A stretch of DNA of 6,777 nt from NCBI GenBank assembly GCA_019348335.1, contig JAHWJR010000037.1, positions 7,120 through 13,896 on the forward strand. Reading direction: 5' to 3'. The position numbers were made by a program, and so were the translations under genes. Below, piece by piece: positions 4,920 to 6,777 of this stretch (position 1 is its first letter; the number at the start of each line of letters is the position of its first letter). The DNA comes from Actinomycetota bacterium (GTDB lineage Bacteria > Actinomycetota > Acidimicrobiia > Acidimicrobiales > CADCSY01). The notes beneath the pieces were generated by a model that did not search any database, had not been told where the DNA came from, and saw only the letters and a list, made by a program, of their open reading frames with translations.

Positions 4920-6777
4920 TGATCGGCGGCTCCCACGGCGGCCACGGGCACCGCGGCGGGTTCCGGGCGGACGACACCGGACTGCCCTTCGCCGGCGTCC
5001 CGTCCGAGCTGCGAGAGCGCTACGACCGCCTGGTGGCCGAGGAGCCCGACATCGGCGTCGACGAGGCCGACGTGTCGTTCTCGCCCACCACGCCCGAGGC
5101 CGAGCGCCACCCGTTCACCCTCCGGCGCTTCCTCGCCCCTCACTGGCTGCCGCTGCTCGGCGCCTTCCTGCTGGTGGTGGTGGAGACCGGCGCCGGCCTG
5201 GTCGGGCCCGTCCTCACCCAGATCGGCATCGACGAGGGCATCGGTGGCAGGGACCTCGGCGTGCTGGTCGCCACCGCGGTGGCGTACCTGGTGGCGGTGG
5301 CGCTGAACGCCGCCACCGGCGCGGCGCGCATCGCCTGGACCGGCCGGGTCGGCGAGCGCCTGATGCTCACCTTGCGGGTGCGGGTCTTCAGCCACCTGCA
5401 ACGCCTGTCGCTGGGCTGGTTCACCGACGAGAAGGCGGGCCGGGTCCTCACCCGCATGACCAGCGACATCGACGCCCTCGCCGCCCTGTTCCACGACGGC
5501 CTGGTCAACATGGTCGTCCAGGCGCTGACCGTGGTGGTGGTGACCGCGGTGCTGTTCAGCTACGACCCCTTCCTCGCCATGGTCACCCTCGCCGTGGTCG
5601 TCCCCGCCATGGCCGCCGCCACGCTGTGGTTCCGGACCACCTCCGATCGCGGCTACGGCGCCGTCCGCCAGCGCATCTCCGACGTGCTCAGCGACCTCCA
5701 GGAGAGCCTGGCCGGGATCCGCCTGGTGACCGCCCACAACCGCCAGCACCACAACGTGGAGCAGCACCGCCGGGTCCTCGAGCAGTACCTCGACGCCAAC
5801 GTCTACACCGGCCACGTGAGCGCCGTCTACGGCCCGGGCGCCGAGCTCATCGCCGTGGCCGGCCAGGCCGTCCTGCTCCTCGTGGGAGGCCAGCGGGTGC
5901 TGCGGGGCGAGCTGACCGTGGGCGAGCTGACCGCCTTCCTGCTGTTCCTCACCACCTTCTTCGCCCCCATCCAGCAGCTGGTCCACCTGTACACGACCTA
6001 CCAGGCGGGCCAGGCGGCGACGGCGAAGCTGCGGGAGCTGCTGGCCACCGAGCCGGCGGTGGCGGAATCGCCCGACGCCGTCGACCTCCCGCCGGTGTCC
6101 GGTGAGGTCCGACTCGAGGGCGTGAGCTTCGCCTACACGCCCGGGACCTCGGTGCTGCACGACGTCGACCTGACCGTGCACCCGGGCGAGACCGTGGCGC
6201 TCGTGGGCCCGACCGGTTCGGGCAAGTCGACCATCGCCAAGCTGATCAGCCGCTTCTACGACCCGGACGAGGGTCGGGTGGTGCTCGACGGCCACGACCT
6301 GCGCCAGGTCACGCTGGCGTCACTGCGCCGCCAGCTGGGCGTGGTCCCCCAGGAGCCCTTCCTCTTCGCCGGCTCGGTCCGGGACAACATCGCCTTCGGC
6401 CGGCCCGACGCCACCTCGGAGGAGCTGCTCGAGGCGTGCCGGGCGCTCGGCATCGACGAGCTGGTGGAACGGCTCCCCCAGGGACTCGACACCCCGGTGC
6501 ACGAGCGGGGCAGCTCGTTGTCGTCGGGCCAGCGCCAACTCCTGGCCCTGGCCCGGGCCTTCGTGGCCCGGCCCCGCGTCCTGGTCCTCGACGAGGCCAC
6601 CTCGAGCCTCGACCTGCGCTCCGAGGCGATCGTCGAACGTGCCCTCGACGCCGTGCTCCAAGGGCGCACCTCGATCCTCATCGCCCACCGGTTGGCCACC
6701 GCCATGCGGGCCGACCGCATCGCCGTGGTCGACGGCGGGCGCATCGTCGAGGTGGGCAGCCACGCCGAGCTCTGCGC
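4916..6777 (+). CDS. ABC exporter half-transporter, catalytic-site subunit of a heterodimer (3' end outside window)
   Basis: The first 620 codons are visible and open to the window end. The ATPase domain is nearly complete, so little should be missing. The N-terminal extension of about 70 residues starts MMIGGSHGGHGHRGG, then continues TGLPFAGVPSELRERYDRLV, a type of extension I recall from other actinobacterial ABC exporters. Membrane segments lie at about 76-100, 114-136, 196-215, 217-236, 308-328 and 336-356. ATPase motifs: A-loop Tyr407, Walker A GPTGSGKST (431-439), Q-loop Gln479 (VVPQEPFLF), signature LSSGQ (535-539) instead of LSGGQ, Walker B VLVLD (555-559) followed by catalytic Glu560, D-loop SSLD (563-566) and switch His591. 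With LSGGQ from the upstream subunit, this Walker A/B pair forms a full hydrolysing site. Its own LSSGQ faces the degenerate Walker motifs of the partner. The two products therefore most likely act together as an ATP-driven exporter in the cytoplasmic membrane, with unknown substrate. Confidence 0.93.
   Translation, partial: MMIGGSHGGHGHRGGFRADDTGLPFAGVPSELRERYDRLVAEEPDIGVDEADVSFSPTTPEAERHPFTLRRFLAPHWLPLLGAFLLVVVETGAGLVGPVLTQIGIDEGIGGRDLGVLVATAVAYLVAVALNAATGAARIAWTGRVGERLMLTLRVRVFSHLQRLSLGWFTDEKAGRVLTRMTSDIDALAALFHDGLVNMVVQALTVVVVTAVLFSYDPFLAMVTLAVVVPAMAAATLWFRTTSDRGYGAVRQRISDVLSDLQESLAGIRLVTAHNRQHHNVEQHRRVLEQYLDANVYTGHVSAVYGPGAELIAVAGQAVLLLVGGQRVLRGELTVGELTAFLLFLTTFFAPIQQLVHLYTTYQAGQAATAKLRELLATEPAVAESPDAVDLPPVSGEVRLEGVSFAYTPGTSVLHDVDLTVHPGETVALVGPTGSGKSTIAKLISRFYDPDEGRVVLDGHDLRQVTLASLRRQLGVVPQEPFLFAGSVRDNIAFGRPDATSEELLEACRALGIDELVERLPQGLDTPVHERGSSLSSGQRQLLALARAFVARPRVLVLDEATSSLDLRSEAIVERALDAVLQGRTSILIAHRLATAMRADRIAVVDGGRIVEVGSHAELC

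Noticed and set aside
3027..6295. Long minus-strand open frames across the ABC genes (3027-4820, 4844-6295)
   Set aside because: They are antisense to two well-supported ABC exporter genes and rich in His, Gln, Gly and Val without domains, which makes them shadow frames. The first also runs through the divergent control region.

Overview
The window is about 70% GC, almost fully coding, and reads as actinobacterial chromosome. An Acidimicrobiia-like lineage is my inference from protein style, from GTG starts placed six bases after a TAnnnT box (leaderless pattern), and from the families present. I see no phage, insertion sequence, CRISPR array, tRNA or rRNA. No gap between genes exceeds about 120 bases.

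Layout. Left block, minus strand, read from right to left: a two-gene CNNM/CorC-type unit (1678-2970, then 623-1681) whose genes overlap by 4 bases in a GTGA junction. After a 71-base gap comes a secreted coiled-coil protein (start at 551, running off the left edge) with its own likely leaderless promoter. Right block, plus strand: two ABC exporter half-transporters (3087-4919, then 4916-6777, running off the right edge) overlapping by 4 bases in an ATGA junction. The two blocks diverge from a control region of about 116 bases (2971-3086).

How the genes work together. The two ABC subunits carry complementary defects in their ATP sites. The first has a normal LSGGQ signature but Asp at the catalytic Glu position and Asp in the Q-loop. 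The second has a normal Q-loop and catalytic Glu but an LSSGQ signature. Together they predict one hydrolysing and one degenerate site, as in heterodimeric exporters. The two CNNM proteins are also an asymmetric pair: the first has the full membrane, CBS and CorC_HlyC layout, and the second stops after the CBS pair. They probably form a divalent-cation (Mg2+-type) transport or sensing unit. The coiled-coil protein resembles the N-terminal half of secreted peptidoglycan hydrolases or their activators. All five genes act at the cell envelope, but the sequence gives no substrate for the exporter.

I found no clearly new system. The points most worth checking are the complementary ATP-site degeneracy, the first CNNM gene having no ordinary start codon next to its good ribosome binding site, and an inverted repeat shared by the divergent promoters.
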